Assembly (NCBI GenBank): GCA_009801085.1
Contig: VNWV01000003.1
Location: 1,860,001 to 1,924,000 of the forward strand
Direction: 5' to 3'
Source: Lasiodiplodia sp. COLG20
Taxonomy: Eukaryota > Ascomycota > Dothideomycetes > Botryosphaeriales > Botryosphaeriaceae
Length of the DNA: 64,000 bases
Part shown: piece by piece, positions 1 through 10,798 of the stretch
Layout: each line of letters begins with the position of its first letter
Numbering within the stretch: the stretch's first letter is position 1
Made by a program: the position numbers and the translations under genes
The notes under the pieces: generated by a model
Seen by the model: the letters and a program-made list of their open reading frames with translations, nothing else
The model's database searches: none
Told to the model about the DNA's origin: nothing

Positions 1-1459
1 AGGTGAGAAACAGCAAATGTGTCGCGAAACAACTCAACACTCTGAGCCAGATATTGCATCTTCCATGGGTGGTTGGGCCCTCTGTTTGTAAATGACTTAA
101 CCCTACAGTCTCGAAGCTCACACCTATTTCCTAACTTCAATTCGCTTCTTCTGCACCCGTGGAAGACGCATACTTTTCTTTGCAATGGTACAGAAAGACC
201 GGATCTCCTACAACCTACTTGGATAGATTTTTACTCCTTGACATTGATCTTAATAGATGAAATGGAAACAAAGCCGCGCATAAGAAGGATGGCTCCCGTA
301 AAGCACAGAGCTAATGACGGAATCGACAAATACATAATCACTATGGCGATCGTTCTCACCGAAAGACTGCTTGCGAACACAGTGGCTCGCATGATGCGTG
401 GAAGTCAAGACGTTATCTTGAGGTTTCGTTAGAGATAGCTCTAACTTTAATATTAAATATAATGATCTCGTTTGTGCTGTGTCTAGATACCGAGAGGAAC
501 GGAGTTCTCCGCTGTTAAAACCAAAGACGCGTCCAACTTGCCGACCGCATAAATTTCTTAGAAATACCAGTCTTTTTTTTTTCTTTTTTTCTTTCTGGTT
601 TCAATCAGGAAAATATCTCATTTGAGAAGAACTTGAATAATAGCTAGGGGGACTTGGGACGTTCTTAAATCCTTGCTCCTTCCAGTGGAGGTAAGGCTCG
701 AAAGTTTAATGTCGGTGACTTCTTTTCCCGTCGCGTCCTCGAGCAAGCATAGGTGGAGAGACTATACACTCTTTCTTAGTCTATATTCGTAGTTCGAAGT
801 AACGACGAGCCTCGTCATTTAAATCGATTTTCCACTTGGGGCTTTCTTTGCAGGGTTAGCTTGGCGACTTTTGATGTCTTTGTCTTGCCAATTTCAATAG
901 GAACCACAATACGCATTTCTTTCCTAGGAATCATGCCATGGCCAGCTGTGCGGCTACGACTAATGAGACTACGCGCCTGACTTCTTAAAGAGCATCTTGC
1001 ACCCACTTGCAGCTCAAAGGATCTTCAATCTAGTTGATGAATCGAGCCTCGGGGGTGAATATATTGGGCGTTGGGGCTGCAATAATGGGTCGCCGCATGA
1101 AACCCTATACCTTGCCGAAGGGTTAATGGAGCCCAGTCCAGATCCACTAGACTCTGCATTCACATAGAAGCAAGTACGCGTGCTTGGCTGGTGATTGTCG
1201 CGAGGACACGGCATCGAAGGTGTGCGGGTTGGGTGTGTCCGTGGGGCGACAGGGGGGCGGCGGCGAAAATTATTTCCATGACGCTTGCGAGCCGACCGAC
1301 CTCATACATCCGGCGCCCCTACCATCGCGTCCTCTGTTTTGCGCGAGCGAGTTCAAATCATCTCTCAGACGCGACGTTGTGCGCCGCAACCTCGAGTCAC
1401 CTGACAGGCAGCCCATAGCAACCCGGCAGGTTCGCAAAGCAGTGCGCGTCGGGCCTAGG
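1..1459. other. Left-edge intergenic region, no gene supported
   Basis: The open frames here (73-432 plus, 815-1006 minus and shorter ones) show no domain, no signal peptide and no convincing splice extension. A pyrimidine-rich tract lies near 570-595. The last few hundred bases are probably the Nup2 promoter. The 3' end of a gene lying left of the window cannot be excluded. Confidence 0.5.
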
Positions 1460-1467
1460 TATATAAG
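1460..1467 (+). promoter_or_regulatory. TATA-box-like element upstream of Nup2
   Basis: The sequence TATATAAG lies about 190 nt upstream of the proposed Nup2 start codon at 1651. The match to a TATA consensus is seen directly. Its use as a promoter element is inferred from position only. Confidence 0.4.
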
Positions 1468-1650
1468 GTGGAACCTTCTTGCACCCGAGCCGAGGCGCTG
1501 ACCGTCAACAGACACGCGCATCGCCACTGGCATCCCGCCCACCCGTGTGTCCGTCGCGTATGGGAGCGCGTTGCTACTCGAGTAGCGTCGAAACCTCCGC
1601 GAGCCAGAAGAACGTCGCCCGTCGAACACTCGTAGCGCGCGCGTGTCAAC

Positions 1651-4600
1651 ATGTCGAAGCGCGGCGCGTCGCAGCAGTTGAGCAAGGACGGGAACTTTTT
1701 CGGCGATGGGTCGAATGAGCTGTCGGGGGACGATAAGCCTAGGCAGGCTACAGCTGCGCAGCTGGCAAAGAGAAAGTAAGTGCGGGTCCATTGCTTGAAT
1801 GTGAGATGCGGAGCGCGTAGAGTCGGCAGGTGAAGCGGCTCTGCATTGTGTGGGAGCGGGCATGTTTTGCTGTCACGTTCACTTCTGATGCTGATGCTAT
1901 TGTTCGCAGGCTGAAGCCGCTCAAGGGCCGCCCGCGTGTCGCAGGCTCGGTAAGTCCTTTTTTCTACTCAACTACCCAGCACCACCATCCTCATTTCCCT
2001 CTGTACCTTTCGACAACACCATACGAAGCTCTTGCATTGCTTCGCACTCATCTCCGCACCCCGCAACAAAACTCCAAGCTGCAACCATGCGTTCGACGCG
2101 ATTGGCGGCGAGGCGCGCAAGAAGGCTCGTCCCGCCTCCAGCCGGCGCTCGCGCTCCAGCGCCATTCGCGCTCAGTCCCGCGGTTTCGGGCTCCTCTGGT
2201 CCTTCAGTGCCGCCAGCCCAAGGCTCAACTTCTGCTCCATTCGAATTCACGTTTGGAACTCCGGCCCCCTTCACATTCAGTATGGACGACTCGGGCCCCT
2301 CCGAGTCTCATCGCCCTCCGGCGCAGGCTCAAGATACAATTCCGTTCACGTTCACATCCGGACCATCAAGTTCCAATCCTCCACCGCAGGCGCAAGATAC
2401 AATTCCGTTCACATTCACGTCCGGACCATCAAGCTCCAATCCTCCAGCGCAAGCTCAGAATACATCTCCATTTGTATTCACGTCTGGATCATCAAGCGCT
2501 GGCCCTCCGGCACAGTTTCAAGCTCAGACTGCGGACCAATTTGCAGTCCCTTCTGGACCTTCAAGCTTCGATTTCTCAGGCCCTCAGGCAGATGCCCCAG
2601 CCCAGGCCCCGTGGCCGATCGACCCAGCGCTTCAAGACTTTGACCCTTCGGGCTTTTCAGACGCTCAATTCCAGACCCAATTTCAGCACACGTTCGAAGT
2701 CGCCTCTGAGGCGCCAAGCGTCTACCCGTCCGGATTTTCAGCCCCTGCAGCCCAGGAACAGAACCCAAACTTGTTCACATCTGATTTCGCAATTCCAGAC
2801 TCATTCGAAACATTTGGCTCTATGGATATCGACTTGACTGACAACATTGGCCAACAGACTAGCTCTCAGAGTTTTCCACCCGCGGCTCAGCAGCAGCCCG
2901 GCTCCAACACCTTCGGTGGATTCGCACCTGCGCCGCCAAGCGGCGGTTTCAACTTCAGCGCTGGCCCCCCCTCGAATCCGTTCGCGTCGCAGAACGCAAC
3001 GAACAACAATAACAATGCCGGTAGCAGCGCTTTCTCCTCCTCTTTCACGTTTGGTAGCAACCCATCCGGTGCAAGCAACCCATTCGGCGCTATTGCCTCA
3101 GCTCCGCCAGCGAACAACGCGTTTGGCAATGCCGAGTCTGCGGGGGCGCCGTCAAGCAATATCTTCGGCTCATCATCCGCGCCTTCCGGCAACATCTTCG
3201 GGGGCAATACCGCGCCGTCCGCACCGAGCTCGAACGTATTTGGCTCGACTTCCACGCAGCAGAACGCGTTCGCGAACACTTCCTCGGGCTCAACTAACAT
3301 GTTTGGAGCCAACCCATCGGCATCTTCGGGCAGCATCTTCGGTTCCACCTCTTCCGCGGCACCAGCAAGCAACATATTCGCCTCAGCAGCATCTAGTGCT
3401 CCGAGCAATAACTTGTTCGGCGCCGCGACGTCTACCGCCCCCCCATCCAACATTTTCGGGACGACAGCTTCGTCTGCGCCATCGGCAAACATTTTCGCCA
3501 GCGCTACCTCAGCCAAGACCTCAGACGGAACCTCCCAGCCGCAGACTGGCACTATCTTCGGAGGCACAACCACCTCGGGTCCTACGAATGCTTTCGGAGG
3601 CACAACCACCTCTGGTCCTACGAATGCTTTCGGTGGCACTACTACGTCATCTGCGCCCTCCAACAACCTCTTTGGCAGCACCGCCTCTTCAACGCCGTCT
3701 GCTAATCTCTTCGGCAACGACGCTTCTTCTGCGCCATCCAAGAATGCTTTCGGCGGAGCCACATCCTCCGCGCCGTCGAACATCTTCAGCAGTACCCCTG
3801 CTTCGTCTGCTCCGTCTAGCAACCTATTTAGTGGCACCACGGCATCCTCCGCTCCGTCTAATGACATATTCGGCAAAGGCGCCACCTCGTCCGCGCCGAC
3901 AACCAACCTCTTCGGGGCTTCCACGTCCAACACCTCTTCAGCCCCTACCAATGCCTTCGGCGCCTCCAACGCGGCCCCTGCGAACAACCTCTTTGCTACC
4001 ACACCTTCGGGATCCAGTGAATCCGCTTCTCAGACGGCTAACATGTTCGCCAAGTCAGCCGCCGGCTCTACGCCCCAGTCCAATCCGTTCAACTTTGGAG
4101 GTGCGAACACCACGAGTGCTCCAAGCGAGCAAAGTACCACAACTTCTAGCGGAGCCCAGAAAGATTCGACCAGCAACATCTTCTCACAATCGTCTGGCTT
4201 CCAGCCTTCAACCAGCGGGGCTGGTGTCTTCAATTTCTCCGCTGGGAGCCCATTCAAGCCCGCGACTGACACTGCTCCCCCTACCGACTCCGGTAAAGAT
4301 GCGCCCGCCACTGCTGATAGTCAAGCAACGTCTGCGACGAACATTTTCGCTCAGTCTACATCCGCTGCTCCCAAGGTTGGCTCAAACCTCTTCGGATCGA
4401 CTGGCCAAAGCCCAGCCAAGCCTAGTGCGAATCTCTTCAACTTTGCAAACCAGAGTGCTTCTGGTAATGCGGATGCTCAAAAGGACACGCAGAAGAGCAC
4501 AGACTCTCAGCCCAGCAGCACATCCAATTTGTTTGCAAGGGCAGCCTCTGGTGGTGCAAGCGCATCGGCTGCACTCGGATCGTTAGGTCAGACTGCTTCT

Positions 4601-6679
4601 CCCAAGCAAGACCAGCCAGTGGATAAGACTTCGAGCTCTAATCCATTTTCCTCGATCACGCCGTCCACGTCTTCATTGTCTGGGTCGGCCGCGCCTATCC
4701 TGAAAGCCAATGGAGCGTCTTCTGGTGAGGAAAACTCGAGCACTAAAGTAGGAAGTCCTGCCAAGCCAAGTGCCGCCTCAGCACAGCCTGCCGAAACCAC
4801 ATCCACGACTCCTGCAAACGCTAGCTTTGACACGTCGAAGATGAACTTGAAGAACATCGAGACTGCCCGGTCTATTCGCACCCTGAATGCCTGGTTCAAG
4901 TCCAGGGTGTCAATGGCATCAGAGGACGGCGGCTATGCGCATATTGCAGAAGTATACCTGACAAACTACACTAAGCTTACTAGTGCGATTTCTGATATCG
5001 CAACTGGCGCTCAAGCCCTGACTAAGAGCAATGGAAAGCGTAAGGCTGATGACGAGTCTGACGGAAACGGTCCCGTTGGAGCCGGATCACCAAAGAAGTC
5101 AAAGGTTCCATCGAGCCAAGAAGACAGCAACGCTGCCGGCGCTTCGAACACCGCCAACGTATTCAACAGCATTGCGAACAAGCCTGCTCAGTCTCCTCTT
5201 CGCAATGTTGAGTCGGCAGCCTCGCCAGATGCTGAAGCCGGCCCATCATCCAACAACAACCTCTTTGCGGCGTCTGCTTCCAGTCCCTTCAAGTTCAGCA
5301 CCGCCGCTGGTGCTTCTGGCTCCACTACCCCTGTCGGAAGCCCGGCGAAGCCCAATCTCTTCTCACAGTCTCCCATCAAGGCTCCGACATTCGGTCAAGT
5401 TGGGACCACCCCCGATCCAAAGAGAAAGTCGGATGACATTTCCTCTGACGAGCAGGAAGAGGAGTCGCAGGACGAGACGGCCCAAAAAGACAAGAGACAG
5501 AAGACTTCTACGCCCGTATCATCCGCCGACACTGGCTCGGTGCTCAATAGCAGGCAGGCTTCTCCTGATGCTCGCAATCCTTTCGGACATCTCTCGCAGG
5601 AAGAAAGCAACAAGGATGGAGACGATGACGATGCGTCTGATGGGGATGCTGAGCAAGGCAGCACGACCCCTACGGCTACTCCCAAGCGTACTGATGGCCT
5701 TTTCGGGCGCATCACGAAGGACGACACTGCATCTGAGAGTGATCCTAAGACTTCTGAAGAGGGAGGCCTTTTCGGACGCATCACTAGCGCATCAACTGAC
5801 AACTCCAAGTCGACCGCCGCTAATCCATTTGGATTCTCTGCTTCTAGCTACGAGCTTCCTGGCGGAGCGAAAACAGGCCCTGTCTTGAAGACCTGGAACG
5901 GCGATGCTGGATCACCTATCAAGTTTGGCACTTCGCAGCCCGCTGCGTCAGATGACGGAAAGAAGGAAGCCACTTCGTCATCTGCGAGCTCTAATCCCTT
6001 CTCAGGAATTGCTACCGGCAGCTCGTCCGCCCCCAGCGCTATTTTCAAGTTTACGCCTGCTCCGACGCCTCCCGCAAGCGACGCTTCTCCCTTCAAGTTC
6101 AACCCTCCTGCTGCCACGCCTTCAGGCGCAAGTTCTGTTTTCGCTTCAGGCTTTGGTTCTCGTGCCACCACCCCCGGTGTTTCTACTGGCGCATCAGAGA
6201 ACGAGACTAGTGCGGCTGAGAATGATGAGGATGAGGAAGCGCAGACCGTTGATAAGGAACAAGTTTCTTTGCGTACTGCCCTGACCGATGAAGACAGGAC
6301 TACCTACGACGTCCTCTTTGACACAGACATGCAGTCTGTGACGCTGATGCACCTGGTTGACAGGTCCGAGGATGAGATTAAAGAAGATCCAAAGAAAGGC
6401 GCGAAGAAGTGGGAGAGCCAAGGAAAGGGTCCTGTTCGTGTACTGAAGCACAAGCAGAGTGGCGGAGTCAGCATCCTCTTCAAGGCTGAACCGATGGGTC
6501 GCGTTCTGATCAACACTCGCGTTCAGCCCTCGTTCCACTACAAGAGGGCCAAGGCAAAGTTTGCTACCTTCCCACTTCCCGATGAGAACGGCAAGATCAC
6601 GCCGCAGTACCTGAAGTTCGAGGACGATACCGACTGCACCAAGTTTGTCGAGGCTTGCGAGTCTAACAAGTCATCGTAG
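1651..6679 (+). CDS. NUP2: FG-repeat nucleoporin Nup2/Nup50-like with C-terminal Ran-binding domain
   Basis: Nuclear-basket nucleoporin that binds importin-alpha and Ran during nuclear transport (family knowledge). Exon 1 is 1651-1775. Exon 2 is 1910-1949 and adds KLKPLKGRPR, which matches the conserved basic N-terminus of fungal Nup2. The large third exon is open from before 2087 to the stop at 6679. It holds dozens of NxFG, SNIFG and PF motifs, then a helical NUP2-type segment (NIETARSIRTLNAWFK, near 4850), two basic NLS-like clusters (GKRKAD..PKKSK and DPKRKSDD), and a RanBP1-like domain over the last 150 residues (EQVSLRTALTDEDR to YLKFEDDTDCTKF). The oddity is that the canonical donor at 1950 leaves phase 0, yet no nearby AG acceptor restores the FG frame, so the exon 3 start is unresolved. 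The protein would be about 1,580 aa, longer than yeast Nup2. Identity is firm; the N-terminal join is not. Confidence 0.88.
2330..2518 (+). repeat. Three tandem 63-bp (21-codon) repeats in Nup2
   Basis: Units lie at 2330-2392, 2393-2455 and 2456-2518. The first two are nearly identical in DNA and encode QDTIPFTFTSGPSSSNPP plus a short PQA/AQA tail. The third has diverged (QNTSPFVFTSGSSS...). This looks like a recent in-frame tandem duplication inside the FG region. Confidence 0.85.
3560..3631 (+). repeat. Tandem 36-bp (12-codon) FG repeat in Nup2
   Basis: Two adjacent units, 3560-3595 and 3596-3631, both encode GGTTTSGPTNAF and differ by a single synonymous base. The near identity in DNA suggests a recent duplication. 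A third, diverged copy follows. Confidence 0.85.
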
Positions 6680-8948
6680 GCTGCTCGGGCTTCCATGACG
6701 CTTTCTTCTCGAGCGCAGTGACGGGAGGATCCATCTCGACAGATTCCTTTTCTCTATGCAAATTCCAGAATTGTCAACTCTGGTGCGGACCTCGCGTAGC
6801 CGTCGCTTCTTGGAAGTTGTATGTCATGGCGTGCAGGCTTGCGATCTCGATCAACTGCACGTTGCATGCCACGTGTTCGACGATGAAAGGCCCTCTTACT
6901 GGCCTGGCCATAACCGAATCTGCTCTTTTGCCTCATGCGGCTTCTTTCTGATTACCCTTTTCTCTAATGTGTTTCCTGCATTGGTGCATAGCGGTGGCGG
7001 GCGTAATATCTGGTCTTCTCTTGCGACCTGGACTTTCTCTTCTCTAAGCATATGCATAAGTCCGGATGGGTATACGGGATTTCTTTGGACCCAAGGTTTT
7101 CATTGCTCGGCACTCAGAAAAAAAAGTTCATCCATTTTGACGCCGTGTATGTCAGGCGACGGGGCGACGTGGTGATGAAGGAGTGTACTGTTTTAGACAA
7201 CTTTTTTTTTTTTTTGGCGATTCTTCATGAGACATTCTCAAGGTTGCGTGCCCACTCAGATTGGCATGCGGAGCAGATTGAGCAGCAACAAAGAGCAGAG
7301 GTCATTATTAGCGTGTACAAAAAGGTTAAAATGCGCAAAAGTAGACCAATACAATCAGATGACGGTTCCCTTGGTGCTACATTGTGTTTTATTTCACCGT
7401 GTAAGCTCACATACCCAGCTGCTATCCAGAATGACTCAAGCGATGCATGAATATGCAGCATTCGCAGCTGACCGAAAGGTCGCTGCCTGCCCGCCTGCGC
7501 CGCTTATCTCTTCTGCCTTTCATGCTGCCTGCAATGCATGCGTGCATACATGTCTGACTTTATTTCGAACCTCCCACAGGAGTCAGAATACTCAGTTCGT
7601 TTGGGGCTGGCCTAAGCCCGCATGCAGATCGGGGATGTCCGACAGGAGGCCTTGTTGCAGCCGTGCCTTATCTTTCTGCACCTCGCCTCTGAGCCTTGCC
7701 GCGTCCACCACACCCTGCTGCATGCCGCGCGACTGTTTGCAGAAGAGTCGTCGTAGATATCGTCCATCGGAGCGGCCTCGGAGAAACAGAGCGGCGAACA
7801 GACGACTTTTCGCTTCTAACCCGGTACAGGAAGCTAGCTGAACTGTGGGAATCTTAGTCAGTCTTGCCTGCAGGATTTCGGCAGCATTGCTTCATTGCGG
7901 CTGCACACGGAAACACGATGCACGTCAGAGCAATGGCGGAACCGCACATGGGCCCGCCGCTGACAGGCACCAAGACAGCCTCACGCGGCTGAATGAGGCG
8001 TCGATGGGGGGTTCGTCGCTTGCCACCTGTTGTAATATCCGAATTGTCGGCATTTCGAGGGTGGATGATGGGTGGGGCGGGGCGCGAACGTGGCAAGGTG
8101 ATTGGTGGCCTCGTTGCAATGCGTTCTCGGGCGTTCATTCACATAAGGCTGTCGAGGGAAGAACTTAGGGTTAATGCCGGCTGCTGGACGGGTCGACTTT
8201 TGTCGTTGCGCGTTCCTGGCCGGCAAGGAAGGTGATTGGGGGGAAAGAGGAGAGTGGAAAGGCGGTAAAGGGCAACCCGTGTCCGCGACGGCGTTGTAGA
8301 TCTGCGGATATTTTGGGCTAGATCAGCTCGGGACCATGGTCCGTGACTTGTATGTAAATTGACGGGGTGATGGGGTTTTCATGCGTGCAGTGGCAAGTTT
8401 TTAGGGGAAGCGGGACGGTGCGGGTTGTGTAATTGTCGATCTACTAGTTCATCTCTGTATCGCTGTTGGCAAGTGGCGCGAGCGGGAAGGATCAGCTGAG
8501 TCCCTGTAGTCTGCTAACTGCTGGAGACGCACGTTGGAAGCCAGAGGCCTGTGTATATCGAAGGGTGTTGGCAGAAAAGTATTATTTGTTGCTGTTGCTG
8601 CTCAGTCTGGATGTGGGGGGAAACAGTTCTACATAAACGCCGTTACATGACCCGTCAGAACAACACCTCCCGGGGGCATACTCCAACAGAGATAATTGAG
8701 CAGCAATTATTGGAAACGGGTATTGACGCCGGAAACCGATCGCTTGAGAGAAAATGATGCCAGTTCCGTGATGATGCCTCCAGAGCCGCCCGTTTGAAAA
8801 TCAAGAACGCCGTGTAAATGTGAAGATGCAAGATACTGAGGATGATCGCGGACAATGCACGCAGGTACGAGTTCGCTTAAACGCCGATTGTTGCCGGAGA
8901 AGCCATAGGAAGATAGATGATGTCGCGTTAAAAGATCGAATCGAACGC
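6680..8948. other. Intergenic region between convergent genes, no gene supported
   Basis: It lies between the stop of Nup2 (+) and the stop of the minus-strand gene at 8949, so it probably holds both 3' UTRs. A poly(T) run sits near 7202-7216. The open frames (for example 7052-7450 and 7227-7841 plus) have no recognisable domains and overlap each other in several frames. I cannot name a gene here. Confidence 0.5.
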
Positions 8949-9728
8949 TCACGCGGGAGCCGACGGAGGAGCGGGCGGCATTGTCCGGTCGTGGGGATTC
9001 GTGGGCACGCCGCCCTGGGAGAGGACTGCTGGTATCGAGTAGTGCATGGTCCCGGCGATCTCGCCCCGCTCCTGTGCACGCTCGAGGTACTTCTCCCAGT
9101 CGGCATCCATCATGACGTTGGTTGCGCCCTGCTCCCGGCGAGCAGCGGCCTCGATGAGCCGCTGGTTGAGCGGGATGCCTATGCTCTCGATCTCCTCATC
9201 GCTGTCCTCGTCCATCATGTCCTCGTCTTGCTGCTGGGGGCGCTGTTGTGCGGGGGCGTTTCCGGAGACCTCCTCGATCTCGACCTCGATGTCCGTCTTG
9301 ACCTTGATCTGCGACGACTGGCGGGTCCGCCGCCTGTCGACCCAGGGCCCGATCTCGTTGCCGGTCGTGTCGAGGACCTTGATTCCCTCGTCACGCTCGT
9401 AGCGTTGCCGCGCCCACAGGGTGCCCTCCCAGCGGCAGAGGCTCGCGATCTCGGTCTCGGTCAGGCGCAGCTCGTCGAAGGCCTTGAAGAGGCGGGCGTG
9501 GTGGGGGAAGCGGCCGAGCCGCTTGCGGTGGGGCGGATGCGAGTAGTTCAAGCCCGGGTACCGGGCCTCGATGGTGTCGAGAGAGCCGTAGAAGGTGGCC
9601 GTCTCGATGCGGACCTCGCCGACCAGGTTCTTGCTGAGGTGGGCGGAGAAGGAGGTGGGGTCCTCCGGGCGCGGGTTCGGGAAGAGGTGGTTGTAGACCA
9701 GCACGGAGATGGGCGTTTTGCGGTGCAT
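8949..9728 (-). CDS. Conserved fungal protein of unknown function
   Basis: A single uninterrupted 259-residue frame. The first 125 residues look globular and conserved: VLVYNHLFPNPRPEDP, then RIETATFYGSLDTIEARYPG and SLCRWEGTLWARQRY. I recall similar sequences among hypothetical proteins of other filamentous fungi but know of no function. The rest is low in complexity: a Q-rich stretch, an acidic patch (DEDMMDEDSDEEIES) and a Pro/Ala-rich tail. There is no signal peptide, membrane segment or catalytic motif that I recognise. The acidic and Gln-rich middle would suit a nuclear protein, but that is a guess. It shares about 1.1 kb of upstream DNA with the divergent nuclease gene at 10799. Confidence 0.75.
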   Translation of the reverse strand: MHRKTPISVLVYNHLFPNPRPEDPTSFSAHLSKNLVGEVRIETATFYGSLDTIEARYPGLNYSHPPHRKRLGRFPHHARLFKAFDELRLTETEIASLCRWEGTLWARQRYERDEGIKVLDTTGNEIGPWVDRRRTRQSSQIKVKTDIEVEIEEVSGNAPAQQRPQQQDEDMMDEDSDEEIESIGIPLNQRLIEAAARREQGATNVMMDADWEKYLERAQERGEIAGTMHYSIPAVLSQGGVPTNPHDRTMPPAPPSAPA

Positions 9729-10798
9729 GGCGGCGGCGGTGTCCGGGAGGGGCTGGGGGAGAGATGTCGGGAGTCAGGAGGAGGGAAGAGAACTGCCCGG
9801 CAGGCGGCCAGGAGGCAGGCGCGGTCTATATGTCTGGGGCCCGGAGGGGAAATTGCAGGAAGCCGGGCGCTGGCGTGCGGTAAAGGGCCGAAGGCGGCGC
9901 TGGGCTGGTGGGCGTGCAGTGGACTTTTCTTGCGGGTTCCTGGGGGCGGCAGATGCACCCGAAAGGGAGGCTAAGCGGCAGGGAGCAGGCTCGAGACGGC
10001 CGGGTGACGCTAGTAGGCGCAGGCGAAACAAACAAGAGGCCGTGAGTCGCAATCAGGAGGCCGCGGCGGGCGCGCTGGCGACAGCGGGCGTGTTTATGTA
10101 GGCGCGGCCAGCGCATCTGAGCCTCCCGGGATCACGCTGGCAGCTGCAAATTGGCACGCTCTGCACGTTCGGCGTGCCTGCCATGGCACCTTTGCGGTGA
10201 GCAGCAGGCGGAGCCCTCATGCACGCTCATCTGACCGCGGCCAAAAGATCGTGGCCAATCGCCACCGGCGCCATCAGCCCTGGCAGGGACCGCGCGCCCT
10301 TCTCCCGCGTTTCTGTCCGTCGCTAGCCTCAACGGAGAAGCTTCCATGCTGGCAATCCAAAGCCACCGTGCTGCAACACTGCGCCGGTCCGCGCCCTGAC
10401 CGGCCTGCCAGAAGAGGCGGTCACATTCGCCCTGCATGAACACGTCTGCGCTGACCAGCCCCAGCCAACCCCATTGGCACCCCCAGCCCAAACCAAGGCC
10501 CGACGCCGCCCGGGCTGCACCGCCATCGCAACCATGGCGGTCGCGACACGGCGCTACCTGCTGCGCTGCGCTGCGCCGCCCGACTCTGGCGCTGTTCGGC
10601 CGTTCCTGAGGATCGCCAGCCTGTCGGTTCCACGTCTGCCTGTCATCGCCTGTCTGTCACCCACGTCGGCATTCCCTCGCGGGGTCTTATCCGTCCATCC
10701 ATCTCCCGGCCCACGTGACCGGGCGTCGTCGCGCTCCATCCCGACCCGACCCAGCCTCTTGCAGTGTCTCGTATCGTCACATGCGCTGAGCTGACTCC
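9729..10798. other. Divergent intergenic region, GC-rich
   Basis: It separates the start codons of the unknown-function gene (-) and the Artemis-like gene (+), so it should carry both promoters. Overlapping open frames on both strands reflect high GC content. I see no TATA box or other distinctive element. Confidence 0.5.

Noticed and set aside
2887..4002. 371-aa minus-strand frame opposite Nup2
   Set aside because: Repetitive Ala/Leu/Val/Pro/Asp composition mirrors the FG repeats; it is an antisense artefact of codon bias.
2847..4586. 579-aa plus-strand open frame inside Nup2
   Set aside because: It is a shifted-frame shadow of the FG-repeat exon. It is rich in Arg/Leu/Pro/Ser with no domain.
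8820..9974. 384-aa plus-strand frame
   Set aside because: It is antisense to the conserved gene at 8949-9728. Its composition is Arg/Gly/Val-rich and no domain is present.
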